A DNA stretch of 64,000 nt from Nocardia fusca NBRC 14340 (GTDB lineage Bacteria > Actinomycetota > Actinomycetes > Mycobacteriales > Mycobacteriaceae): the NCBI RefSeq assembly GCF_001618425.1, contig NZ_BDCU01000055.1, positions 1 to 64,000 of the forward strand, given 5' to 3'. A program made the translations under genes and the position numbers. Of the stretch, positions 15,518-24,197 are shown one piece after another. Every line of letters starts with the position of its first letter. Positions within the stretch are counted from its first letter, which is position 1. The notes under the pieces are model-generated. The model saw nothing but the letters and a program-made list of their open reading frames with translations, did not search any database and was not told the DNA's origin.

Positions 15518-17053
15518 CTAACGGCCGAGCATGTCGAGGACAGCGAGATGGGCGAACAGCATCGAGGCGCCGATCGGGTTACCGCCGCCGGGGTAGACGG
15601 TGCCGCTGACCGCGGCCATGGTGTTGCCGGCGGCGTACAGGCCGGGGATCGGTGTCGCGTCGCGGTCCAGCACCCGGGCGGCGCGATCGGTCCGCAGCCC
15701 ACCCTTGGTGCCCAGATCGGACAGGCCGAAGGCGGCGGCGTGGAAGGGCCCCCGCTCGATCGGCACCAGCGGTAGCTCGCCCTGGGAGAAGGCCCGGTCG
15801 TAGGCTTCCTCGCCGCGGCCGAAATCGGTATCGGCACCCGCGGCGACCATCGCGTTGTACCGCTCGACGGTCTCGACGAGGTGGGCGGCGGGGACGCCGA
15901 TGGCCGCGGCCAGTTCTTCGAGCGTCTCGGCGGTATGCCACAACCCGGCCGCCTGGTACTTCTCTGTTTCGACCATCGACACATTGGTGGCCTGTACCGG
16001 CGGCCGGACCCCGTCCCGGTCGTCGTAGATCATCCAGAACGGCAGGGTCATACTGCCGGCGCGCAGCCGTTCGATGGCCGCCCGGCCGAGCCGGTCGTAG
16101 GGCGCGGATTCGTTGACGAACCGCTTACCGTCCTGGTCGACGAAGATGCCGCCGGTGAACCACAGCGCGAAGGCCGACCGCCCGTCGGGGTGGGTGAGCC
16201 CGGGCGACCACCACGCCTGATCCATGAGATCGATATCGGCTCCGGCGGCGATACCGGCCCGATGCGCTTTTCCTTGATTGCCGGGCGGGCCCATGGTGTC
16301 GCGGGCCGCGCCGGGCACGCCGTAGTGGCGGCGCATCTCTTCGTTGCCCTCGAATCCGCCCGCCGCCAGGACCACACCGCGCCGGGCCCGGATCGCGATC
16401 GTGCCGTCGGGCCGTTCGATACGCGCGCCGATCACCGCGCCGTCCTCGACGATCAACTCCGCGAGGGCGGCGTTGCGGTAGAGCCGGACGTCCGGATAGG
16501 CCACCAGCGCGCGCAGGAAACGGCCGATCAGCGCCTGCCCGCCGATCAGGAGTTCCGGCGGCTCGGCGCCGAGCCGGTCGGTGTCCAGCGGGCCGCGCAG
16601 ATGTGCGCGCAGGTCGCCCAGTTCGGCGGCGGGCAGCGGTACGGGGACGATATGGCGTTGTCCGTCCGTTCGCGCTTTCGGCGCCGCGCCGAAATAGTCC
16701 GGCCACGGATACATCTGGAATTCGAAACGCTCGTCGCTCTCCAGGTATTCGATGAGGTCGCGACCGCGGCGCACGAAGGTTTCCTGCAGTTGCGCCGGGG
16801 TGCGGTCACCCACGACCGCGCGGAAATAGGTGAGCGCGTCGTCGAGGGTGTCGTCGGTACCGGCGCGCTCCAGCACGGGATTGCACGGGAACCAGACCCC
16901 GCCGCCACCCGAATACGCGGTGGTGCCGCCGAATTTGTCGGTCGCTTCCACCACCGCGACCGACAATCCCTCCCGGGCCGCGGTGTAGGCGCCGGCGAGT
17001 CCGCCGCCGGACCCCGCCACCAGCACATCCACTTCGTCGTCGAAGTCCACCAC
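15518..17053 (-). CDS. second 3-ketosteroid dehydrogenase-type flavoprotein
   Basis: A 511-residue FAD enzyme of the KstD family and first gene of the steroid operon. The FAD site is VLVAGSGGGLAGAYTAAREG followed by FGGTTAYSGGGGVWFPCN. The C-terminus reads AAGNTMAAVSGTVYPGGG and NPIGASMLF, where the Tyr-Pro-Gly run resembles the active-site segment of Rhodococcus KSTD1. The GTG at 17053 follows GAGGAGG by ten bases; the frame is open to 17284 across the operator region. It may act at delta1 or delta4(5-alpha). The paralogue downstream differs in the active-site loop (DYAGAG), suggesting different substrates. Confidence 0.83.
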   Translation of the reverse strand: MVDFDDEVDVLVAGSGGGLAGAYTAAREGLSVAVVEATDKFGGTTAYSGGGGVWFPCNPVLERAGTDDTLDDALTYFRAVVGDRTPAQLQETFVRRGRDLIEYLESDERFEFQMYPWPDYFGAAPKARTDGQRHIVPVPLPAAELGDLRAHLRGPLDTDRLGAEPPELLIGGQALIGRFLRALVAYPDVRLYRNAALAELIVEDGAVIGARIERPDGTIAIRARRGVVLAAGGFEGNEEMRRHYGVPGAARDTMGPPGNQGKAHRAGIAAGADIDLMDQAWWSPGLTHPDGRSAFALWFTGGIFVDQDGKRFVNESAPYDRLGRAAIERLRAGSMTLPFWMIYDDRDGVRPPVQATNVSMVETEKYQAAGLWHTAETLEELAAAIGVPAAHLVETVERYNAMVAAGADTDFGRGEEAYDRAFSQGELPLVPIERGPFHAAAFGLSDLGTKGGLRTDRAARVLDRDATPIPGLYAAGNTMAAVSGTVYPGGGNPIGASMLFAHLAVLDMLGR

Positions 17054-17125
17054 TGCTCCACCGCCTCCTCGCGCTGCCGGCTCGTGCCGAGGCCGACGGT
17101 AGGGCCGGTGCCCGGCGCGGGCGAA

Positions 17126-17152
17126 CGGTTCTCCCGGTGACCGGGAGAACCG
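17126..17152. promoter_or_regulatory. 27-bp perfect palindrome between the divergent steroid genes
   Basis: CGGTTCTCCCGG, TGA, CCGGGAGAACCG: 12-bp arms without mismatch. It lies 73 bases upstream of the KstD-type start and 108 bases upstream of the BVMO start. A weaker copy, CCGGTCAGCGGGAGAAG, is at 17172-17188. The right half recurs at 6618-6637 before the SDR pair. Confidence 0.75.
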
Positions 17153-17259
17153 GCGCGATCCGGTGAATGTGCCGGTCAGCGGGAGAAGGGCGACCAGGAG
17201 GCCGCGGCTGTCCCTACCGTCGCCGCAGAGCACCGGACACCCGAGCAGTTGGAGGCACT

Positions 17260-18885
17260 GTGAACCCCGGAACCCCCCCGTCACCCGGCCGGACCCGAGT
17301 CGATGTGGCGGTCGTCGGCGCGGGTATCGCCGGGCTGTACGCGCTGCACCGGTTCCGTAGCCGCGGCCTCACGGTGCGGGTGTTCGAGGCCGCCGACGGC
17401 GTGGGCGGGGTCTGGTACTGGAACCGCTACCCCGGCGCCCGCTGCGATGTGGAGAGCGTGGACTACTCGTACTCCTTCGACGAAGACCTCCAGCAGGAAT
17501 GGGACTGGAGCGAGAAGTACGCGGCGCAGCCGGAGATCCTGGCCTATCTCGAACACGTGACCGACCGGTTCGATCTGCGCCGCGATATCGAATTCGGTAC
17601 CCGGGTCACCGGTATCCGCCTCGACGAGTCGTCACTGACCTGGGAGGTGGACACCGATACCGGTAGCCGTGTCACGGCCCGGTTCGTGGTGCTGGCCACG
17701 GGGCCGCTGTCGAATGCCAACACCCCGGCGATCGAGGGCCTCGACACCTTCGCCGGGCGGCTGCTGCACACCTCGGCCTGGCCGCACGAGGGCGTCGACC
17801 CGACCGGGCAGCGGGTCGGCGTGATCGGCACCGGTTCCTCGGGTATCCAGGCGATCCCGGTGCTCGCCGAACAGGCCGCGCGGCTGCACGTGTTCCAGCG
17901 CACCGCCAACTACAGCGTGCCCGCCGGCAACACCGCGCTCGACGACGACACCCGGCGCGCCCAGAAGGCGGATTACGCGCAGCGGCGGCGGCTGTCGATG
18001 GCCAGCGGCGGCGGCTCACCGCACCGCGCCCACCCGAAATCCGCGCTCGCGGTGAGCGAGGAGGAACGGCGCGCCGCCTACGAACAGCGCTGGCAACTGG
18101 GCGGTGTGCTGTTCAGCAAAACCTTCCCCGACCAGCTCACCGATCCCGCCGCCAACGAGACCGCCCGGCTGTTCTGGGAGGAGAAGATCCGCGCCGAGCT
18201 CGACGACCCCCGGGTCGCCGAGCTGCTGATCCCCCGCGACCATCCCATCGGCACCAAACGCATCTGCACCGATACGAACTACTACCGCACCTTCAACCGG
18301 GAGAACGTGCAGCTGGTAGATCTGCGCGCCACACCGATCGAACGAATCGACGCGGGCGGTCTGCACACCACGGGTGCGTATTTCCCGCTGGACACCTTGG
18401 TGCTGGCCACCGGATTCGACGCGATGACGGGCTCGGTCGCCAAAATCGCGATCACGGGCCGCGGCGGACGGACCCTCAACGAGGCGTGGGCGGAGGGCCC
18501 GGTGAACTATCTCGGGCTCGGTGTCCCCGGCTTCCCCAATCTGTTCAACCTCACCGGCCCGGGCAGCCCGTCGGTACTGGCCAATATGGTGCTGCACTCG
18601 GAACTGCACGTGGACTGGGTGGCCGAGGCGATCGGGTTCGTCGACCGGCGCGGAGCCACCGCGCTGGAGGCCCGTGCCGACGCGGCGGCGGCCTGGGTCG
18701 CCGAATGCGCCGAGCGGGCGTCCGGGACCTTGATGACCCGGGCGAACTCCTGGTACCTGGGGGCGAACATCCCGGGCAAACCGCGAGTCTTCATGCCGTT
18801 CGTGAGCGGTTTCGGGGTGTACGGCGAGATCATCGCCGAGGTCGCCGCCGCCGACTACAAGGGTTTCGACCTACTGGACCGGTGA
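17260..18885 (+). CDS. Baeyer-Villiger flavin monooxygenase
   Basis: A 541-residue FAD/NADPH enzyme. The first Rossmann motif is VVGAGIAGLYALHRF, followed by GVGGVWYWNRYPGARCDVES. The BVMO fingerprint FxGxxxHxxxW is seen as FAGRLLHTSAW, and the NADPH site as GVIGTGSSGIQAIP. These marks separate it from plain FMO enzymes. It should insert oxygen next to a ketone. The start is GTG 17260 with GGAGG five bases upstream. It is divergent from the KstD/KSI operon across a perfect palindrome, so a steroid or side-chain ketone is a reasonable substrate. Confidence 0.87.
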   Translation: MNPGTPPSPGRTRVDVAVVGAGIAGLYALHRFRSRGLTVRVFEAADGVGGVWYWNRYPGARCDVESVDYSYSFDEDLQQEWDWSEKYAAQPEILAYLEHVTDRFDLRRDIEFGTRVTGIRLDESSLTWEVDTDTGSRVTARFVVLATGPLSNANTPAIEGLDTFAGRLLHTSAWPHEGVDPTGQRVGVIGTGSSGIQAIPVLAEQAARLHVFQRTANYSVPAGNTALDDDTRRAQKADYAQRRRLSMASGGGSPHRAHPKSALAVSEEERRAAYEQRWQLGGVLFSKTFPDQLTDPAANETARLFWEEKIRAELDDPRVAELLIPRDHPIGTKRICTDTNYYRTFNRENVQLVDLRATPIERIDAGGLHTTGAYFPLDTLVLATGFDAMTGSVAKIAITGRGGRTLNEAWAEGPVNYLGLGVPGFPNLFNLTGPGSPSVLANMVLHSELHVDWVAEAIGFVDRRGATALEARADAAAAWVAECAERASGTLMTRANSWYLGANIPGKPRVFMPFVSGFGVYGEIIAEVAAADYKGFDLLDR

Positions 18886-18912
18886 GCGACGCGATTCGCG
18901 CCCGCCACGGTA

Positions 18913-18937
18913 GTCATATGCCGGACCGGTATATGAC
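18913..18937. promoter_or_regulatory. 25-bp palindromic operator of the PadR gene
   Basis: GTCATATGCCGG, A, CCGGTATATGAC: 12-base arms with one mismatch. It covers two in-frame ATG codons (18918, 18933), which is why the PadR start is placed at 18957. Probably bound by the PadR protein itself. Confidence 0.7.
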
Positions 18938-18956
18938 CACTGATAGCATTCGGCGA

Positions 18957-19640
18957 ATGACGACGAGCGAACCCGACCTGGCGCAGATCAACCTGCCGCC
19001 GACCAGCTGGGCGGTGCTCGCCATGCTCTCCTACGAGGAGGAGATCTCCGGGTACGACCTGAAGAAGTGGGCCGACTGGAGTATCCGCTACTTCTATTGG
19101 AGCCCCTCCTACAGCCAGATCTATTCGGAGCTGAAGAAGCTCGAACGGCACGGGTTCGCGCACTCGCGGGTCGACGCCGACAACGCCATGCGCGGCCGCC
19201 GCCTCTACCGGATCACCCCGGCCGGCCGGGCCGCCGTCACCGCCTGGACCAACAGCGCGCCGGTCGACCCGCCGATGCTGAAACATCATGTGATGTTGCG
19301 GATCATGTTCGGGCATCTGAGTTCGCCGGACCGGCTCAAGGAGATCCTGCGCGACCATATGGCCGATGCGGAACGGCTGGAACGCAGTGCCGCCGTGGAC
19401 GCGGCGGCCGCGAAGTCCGAACCCGGCTGGGCCTACTCGCAGATCGTCCTGCAATGGGCCGAACGCTACTACGCTTCCGAGCGTGCCCTGACCCAGCAGC
19501 TGATCGACGATATCGACGCGGCCGAGACCGCGCTGGTGGCGGCCGAACGCGACGAGCAGGCCGCCTATCCGCATCCCACCCCGGGACGCTGGCGCGAGGT
19601 GGAGCAGCGGGTCAAAGACGAGGAACCCGGGCGGCGCTGA
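18957..19640 (+). CDS. PadR-family transcriptional regulator
   Basis: A 227-residue regulator with an N-terminal winged helix (SWAVLAMLSYEEEISGYDLK, then WSPSYSQIYSELKKLERHGF and RRLYRITPAGRAAV) and a C-terminal helical domain with Vir_reg_alpha-like RDHMADAERLE. The ATG at 18957 is preferred because the two upstream ATGs lie in a near-perfect palindrome. It is 71 bases downstream of the BVMO gene, so it may report on the same substrate. An unrelated role is possible. Confidence 0.82.
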   Translation: MTTSEPDLAQINLPPTSWAVLAMLSYEEEISGYDLKKWADWSIRYFYWSPSYSQIYSELKKLERHGFAHSRVDADNAMRGRRLYRITPAGRAAVTAWTNSAPVDPPMLKHHVMLRIMFGHLSSPDRLKEILRDHMADAERLERSAAVDAAAAKSEPGWAYSQIVLQWAERYYASERALTQQLIDDIDAAETALVAAERDEQAAYPHPTPGRWREVEQRVKDEEPGRR

Positions 19641-19788
19641 TCGCGATCGCCCGGCGCCGGTCCGCCGATGCGGGCCGGGCACTCGGCATCGCAGGCGCGC
19701 GCTCGGCCGGGTCGGCTCGGTACGAGCGGAAGCAACACCGAACGCCGGCACCCGCACCGGGTCGGCGGAGTGACCCGTCGTAAACCGG

Positions 19789-20427
19789 TCAGGTCAGCAC
19801 CGGTTCTGTACGGACGCAGTAGCTGTGGCAGACCCGGTCGCGGACGACGACCTCCGGGCATTCCGGGTCGAACCAACGGTCCACCAGACCCCAGTGCACC
19901 GGATGCGCGAGGTAGGCGCCCACCAAGCCGTCGAGGTCGCTGAACTCCTGCTCCCAGATGTGCGTCCACTGCGCGGTGCCCTCGGCCCGAAGGGCCCGGC
20001 TCAGCCGCCAGGCGCGGATGGTGGATACATGCCGGGGCATCCGCAGCAGGTCGGCCTCGAATTCGGCCAGCACCCGCGGCGACGTGTCCGGGTCCACGCG
20101 CAACAGCAGGGTGCGGTACACCGTGCCCGGGCTGCTCGGCCCGGCCACACCGTGCACGCCGGGACCGTGGTCGGCTCCGTCGACGCGCAGCACCTCCGCC
20201 CGGTCGCACACCGCTGCCAGCCGGGTCGCCGCCGCCCGCCCCACCGCCGGTTCCGCGAAGCTCAGGCGCAGCAGGATATCGCCACCGTTGCGGACCCCGG
20301 GCAGAGTCGGTTCGATCAACGCGCGCCGCGCCGCACCGGCTGCGGCCCGCAGCCCGGCGAGCAGGGTATCGCGTGCGCCCGGGGCAACATCCGGGACCAG
20401 ATGGATCAGTCGGGTGATCTCATACAT
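19789..20427 (-). CDS. Dabb/EthD-like ferredoxin-fold protein
   Basis: A 212-residue protein with two alpha-beta barrel-like halves, starting MYEITRLIHLVPDVAPGARD. The second half reads YRTLLLRVDPDTSPRVLAEF and later WTHIWEQEFSDLDGLVGAYL, which fits the stress-response A/B barrel (Dabb) pattern F-x-D-xx-x-xx-Y-xx-H-PxH. Its start overlaps the end of the upstream gene by eight bases. Such proteins often accompany degradation genes but have few proven functions. I infer only the fold. Confidence 0.65.
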   Translation of the reverse strand: MYEITRLIHLVPDVAPGARDTLLAGLRAAAGAARRALIEPTLPGVRNGGDILLRLSFAEPAVGRAAATRLAAVCDRAEVLRVDGADHGPGVHGVAGPSSPGTVYRTLLLRVDPDTSPRVLAEFEADLLRMPRHVSTIRAWRLSRALRAEGTAQWTHIWEQEFSDLDGLVGAYLAHPVHWGLVDRWFDPECPEVVVRDRVCHSYCVRTEPVLT

Positions 20428-20767
20428 CGGCGAGCGCCTCGAGATCGCCGGCCGCGGCGGCCGACTCACGGGTCCGCCGGGCGATCAGGTGCCCGACCCC
20501 GGCCCACCATCGGGCCGGCTCCGGGTCGGGCCGGCTTCGCCAGGTCATCTCCCACCATCCGGCGGGACCGGCGAGCTCCCAGGTCACGGTGACCGTATTG
20601 GGCCGGTCGTCGAGCCAGAGCGGCGGTGCCACCAGCACCCGGTCGAGGACCATCCCCCGCGCGGTCGCCCCGGGAACGTACTCGGCGAGATAGCGGTCCA
20701 CGAATTCCCGTGCGCCGCCGGGCATCGTCTCGATCCGGTCGACGATATAGACCTTCGCTGCACCCAT
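20420..20767 (-). CDS. small EthD/Dabb-like protein
   Basis: A 115-residue protein, MGAAKVYIVDRIETMPGGAR at the N-terminus, then YLAEYVPGATARGMVLDRVL and TVTVTWELAGPAGWWEMTWR. The pattern resembles NIPSNAP/EthD-like single ferredoxin-fold domains. The ATG at 20767 is preferred over an upstream start in the divergent intergenic region. It is coupled to the Dabb-like gene by an eight-base overlap and is divergent from the esterase. Function unknown. Confidence 0.6.
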   Translation of the reverse strand: MGAAKVYIVDRIETMPGGAREFVDRYLAEYVPGATARGMVLDRVLVAPPLWLDDRPNTVTVTWELAGPAGWWEMTWRSRPDPEPARWWAGVGHLIARRTRESAAAAGDLEALADV

Positions 20768-20917
20768 CGCCCCACGGTAGGGCCGTACCCGGCGGTCCGG
20801 CCGGGACCGGCCCACTCTCCGGGAGACGCGACTCCGTCCGCGCCGTCGCCGACCTACGGTGGCCCGATCAGCCGTGGGGCCGGGAGCTACCGGTCACGAG
20901 AATCGAGGAGGCCGCAG

Positions 20918-21874
20918 ATGGAATCAGAAGCCCTACGCGACGCCGAGCCCGGACTGCTTCCCGAGGTGGCCTCGATGCTCACCGCCCTGGACAGCGGCTT
21001 CCCGGACGTCACCACCCTGACGGCGCCCGAACTGCGGGCGATCATCCGGTCCCGCCGCGCGCCGCTGCAGTGGCTGCCCGCGATGCGCGATGTCTCGAAC
21101 CTGACCGTCGACGGACCGGGCGGCCCGCTGCCCATCCGGGTCTACCGGCCCCGGCACGACGCCTCGGCGCTCCCGGTGATCGTGTTCGCGCACGGCGGTG
21201 GGTTCGTATTCTGCGATCTGGACAGCCACGACGAGCTCTGCCGCGCGATGGCCGAGGGGGTCGGCGCGGTGGTGGTGTCGGTGGACTACCGGCTCGCCCC
21301 GGAACATCCCGCGCCCGCCGCACACGAGGACATGTACGCCGCGCTCGTCTGGGCCGCCGAGCACGCCACCGAATACGGTGGCGATCCCGCCGCGCTCGTG
21401 GTCGCCGGGGACAGTGCCGGCGGCAATCTCGCCGCCACCGTGGCACTGGCGGCCCGTGATCAGGGCGGACCCCCGATCGCCGCGCAACTACTGCTCTACC
21501 CGGTGATCGACGACGATTTCGACACCGAGTCCTATCGGCGCTACGGCAGCGGGTACTACAACACCGCCGCGGCGATGCGCTGGTACTGGCAGCAGTACGC
21601 CCCGTACGGCACCGCGGACGCCCGCCTGGTGCCGACCCGCGCGGACACCCTGGCCGGGCTACCGCCCGCGGTGGTGATCACCGCCGAACTCGACCCGCCC
21701 TGCTCGTCCGGCGACGCCTACGCCCGGCTGCTCGCCGAAGCCGGTGTCGCGGTGCGCCACCGTCGTTACGACGGGTTGTTCCACGGGTTCCTGACGATCC
21801 CCGCTCTCGCGGTCACCCGGACCGCACGCACGGAGATCTGGGAGATGCTGCGCACCACAGTCACGACCCGGTAA
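20918..21874 (+). CDS. alpha/beta hydrolase of the hormone-sensitive lipase family
   Basis: A 318-residue esterase. The oxyanion-hole motif HGGG is at 92-95, the nucleophile Ser166 in GDSAGGN, Asp259 in AELDPP and His289 in LFHGF. VDYRLAPEHPAPA is the usual HSL signature. The ATG at 20918 has GAGGAGG seven bases upstream. It probably hydrolyses a short- to medium-chain ester; the steroid neighbourhood makes a steroid ester possible but unproven. A broken partial copy of this gene lies 3 kb downstream at 23884. Confidence 0.85.
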   Translation: MESEALRDAEPGLLPEVASMLTALDSGFPDVTTLTAPELRAIIRSRRAPLQWLPAMRDVSNLTVDGPGGPLPIRVYRPRHDASALPVIVFAHGGGFVFCDLDSHDELCRAMAEGVGAVVVSVDYRLAPEHPAPAAHEDMYAALVWAAEHATEYGGDPAALVVAGDSAGGNLAATVALAARDQGGPPIAAQLLLYPVIDDDFDTESYRRYGSGYYNTAAAMRWYWQQYAPYGTADARLVPTRADTLAGLPPAVVITAELDPPCSSGDAYARLLAEAGVAVRHRRYDGLFHGFLTIPALAVTRTARTEIWEMLRTTVTTR

Positions 21875-21977
21875 GCGACCGCCCTCCGGATACCGCCCGC
21901 GCCGTCGGCACCACGACTGCCGGTTCACGGAACTGCACGAAGGCAGCCGGAGTCGATGTCGGGGTCAATGACGCCGT

Positions 21978-23290
21978 CTACACCCATCCACGCAGCATGT
22001 CGGCCATTTCATCGCGTGGAACGCTGGGCCATGGCGGCTCTGGATGTCGAGACAATCGGTGGTTGTAGAACAAGGTCCAGTAATCGAGTTTACCGGGATC
22101 CTCGGCAATGGTGCGTGGCACTTTCGCAGCGACCATCGCCATCCCTCTCCAGTCCTCCATGGCCTGGTACGTGCGGAGGACAGCCTTGGCATCGACATCG
22201 GGGTTCGCAAGCGGGACCCGATCCAGCCACATGTCAGTGGCCGGACCGACGGTCTCGCTAGCCGATGACAGCGCACGTTCGAGGAAGAACCCCGCGTCGT
22301 AGAGCGGATCACTGGGCCCGGCGCATGCCCAATCGAGAATCCACAATTTTTTTGTTCATCGAACTGGAGGTTGCCTGGATAAAGGTCGTTGTGGGCGAAG
22401 TAGGTCGGCTCGCCCGCGCGGCTGAGATCCGGCCGTACATAGTCCGACAACGGCCCGAGTCCGAGTTGATCCAATCTCGCCCGATGTTCCGGTGTCAGAT
22501 TGTGATACGCGTTGTCGGCATGTTGGATCATCTGCCGCTGCCACGTCGGGATATCCATGGCCATCTCCGCCGGTAGCGGGTGCGCAGCGATCAACTTCAC
22601 CTGGTCCAGAAGGTCGGGTAACCAGTTCATCAGCTCGGGATCGTCGAAACCATGTGTCTCGCCGGGGACGTACTGCATGACCATGAAATCCTTGCCGGTG
22701 GCGGAGTCCGTGCCGGCGTAGAGCAGCCTGGGTGTCCGCACACCGCACTCACTTCCGTAGCGTATGGCCGTGGTTTCCGGCAACCAATGCTTCACGAAAG
22801 TCTCGATAGGCCGGGCTGTTTCGAATCTGACGACAGCCGGGCCCGCGCTCGTGTCGACCCGAATCACCCCGTTGGCGGCCCCCGCGAACTCCGGTTCCCG
22901 ATCCCGGACCCTTTCGAATAGCTCCCGGGCTTCTTCCGAGGAGATTTCGAATCGGTCGCGACCATCGGGATGTGTCCGATTCTCGCTGAAGGTGTTCGTC
23001 GAGCGGGTCCCTGCGGTCGAGTCCGGCCCGCGGGCCGGTTCCCGCACATGCGCACCGGTTTCCGCAGGCACGGCGGCGCGATCGCGCTGAGCCGAACCGG
23101 CTCTGTCGATGTCCGCTGCGCTCTGCTCGCCGACGCGAGTGGTGCGGTCGAGACCCGCTTGTATCACGTGCGAGTACTCGCGGTGTGCTTCGCTGACCCT
23201 CGGGGTGCCGTTGTCGGCGAGCGCGGCGGCGAGGCGTCTGGCTGCCTCCAGCATTCTCGCGTTGAGCTCGCCGCGACCCAGACCGTCCAA
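21978..23290 (-). pseudogene. aminoglycoside-phosphotransferase-like gene with a one-base frameshift
   Basis: The N-terminal 330 codons and the C-terminal 120 codons lie in different frames. The kinase catalytic loop HNDLYPGNLQFDE is in the first frame and WILDWACAGPSDPLYDAGFF, with the metal-binding Asp, in the second. The break is a run of seven T (22347-22353). One added base would give a continuous 437-residue protein. The first about 125 residues (LNARMLEAARRLAAALADNG onward) are not part of the kinase fold and are unrecognised. The start is TTG 23290. A sequencing error, slippage site or true pseudogene cannot be separated here. Confidence 0.75.
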
Positions 23291-23298
23291 TGAGGTTT

Positions 23299-23514
23299 CC
23301 TCTCGCTGATCACCCTGTCGGGCAGCAAGGCCGAACCGGGAGACCCGGCCTCGGTGAGCGTCGGGTCGAGCCGGAGGATGAATTCGTCGGCGCAGTCGGC
23401 ACCGGCCCAGCCGATGCGGTGTCGTGAGCGAGTCGAGAGCACGGCTAGCCGGCTTGTGGTGAGTGGCCGGGCTTCAACGACCGATCCACGGATGTCATGG
23501 GCGAAGTCGAGAGC
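23299..23514 (-). pseudogene. possible gene remnant upstream of the phosphotransferase
   Basis: The minus strand contains 72 codons that look coding (LDFAHDIRGSVVEARPL, then RIGWAGADCADEFILRLDP, ending LLPDRVISER), whereas the same frame on either side reads as non-coding DNA. No proper start or stop delimits it. It may be the tail of a lost gene. The rest of 23515-23883 shows no gene. Confidence 0.35.
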
Positions 23515-23883
23515 GCTGGGAGATCGTTCGTTCGACCGATAGGGTGTCGAACTCGATCGGTCACTCCTGGCTCCGGGGAAGGGTCGACACACGGCACTAA
23601 TCGACCGAAGTGAAACCTTCGGACGATCGGCGACAGTACCGGACTCTCAGGACCGTGCGTGCGGACGAAAATCAATATAGTGCCGGCGAATCCGGAGCTG
23701 ATCAGCGGTGTTTCCCAGAATCGGTAAACGCCGGCTACTTCGCCGAGGTCGGGCCCGCACCTGACCGATCACTCTCCGACCACCGGCACACCGCCGCCGT
23801 CCACCGGCGGCACCAGGGCTCGGGTCGGACGTACCGCATCGCGGCCGGGCGACCCTGGGGACCGAGAACCCGACTCGGCGCCG

Positions 23884-24114
23884 ACCTCCCCGAAGTGGCC
23901 TCGATGCTCACCGCCCTGGACAGCGGCTTCCCGGACGTCACCACCCTGACAGCGCCCGAACTGCGGGCGATCATCCGGTCCCCGGCTCTACCGACCCCGG
24001 CACGACGCCACGACGCTTCCGGTGATCGTGTTCGCGCACGGCGGTGGGTCCTCTTCTGTGATCTGGACAGCCACGACGAGTTCTGCCGCGCGATGGCAGA
24101 GGGGGCGGCGGCCC
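23884..24114 (+). pseudogene. truncated duplicate of the HSL-type esterase
   Basis: The first 110 bases are nearly identical to codons 14-45 of the esterase at 20918 (EVASMLTALDSGFPDVTT, then LTAPELRAIIRS). The copy then skips about 85 bases of the parent, resumes at the segment encoding YRPRHDA, shifts frame, loses five bases near the HGGG codons, and stops matching after the codons for CRAMAEG. It lacks the nucleophile and cannot be functional. The high identity points to a recent segmental duplication. Confidence 0.88.
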
Positions 24115-24136
24115 CGATAAGTGACCCACACCGGCC

Positions 24137-24191
24137 CTACAGAAAATCTGTAGCGGTCACAGTAGACATTTGCGAGGGCATGAGGTAGTTT
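24137..24191 (+). promoter_or_regulatory. promoter with adjacent inverted repeat for the MerR leader
   Basis: TAGACA (24163-24168), 17 bases, TAGTTT (24186-24191) form a good sigma-70-type promoter. CTACAGA, AAA, TCTGTAG (24137-24153), a perfect inverted repeat, ends nine bases before the -35 box and could be an operator. Confidence 0.5.
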
Positions 24192-24197
24192 CTGTGT

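Noticed and set aside
13632..17140. Long plus-strand frames (547 and 419 codons) across the KstD operon
   Set aside because: Antisense shadows of the two KstD genes and the isomerase; no domain, no start signal.
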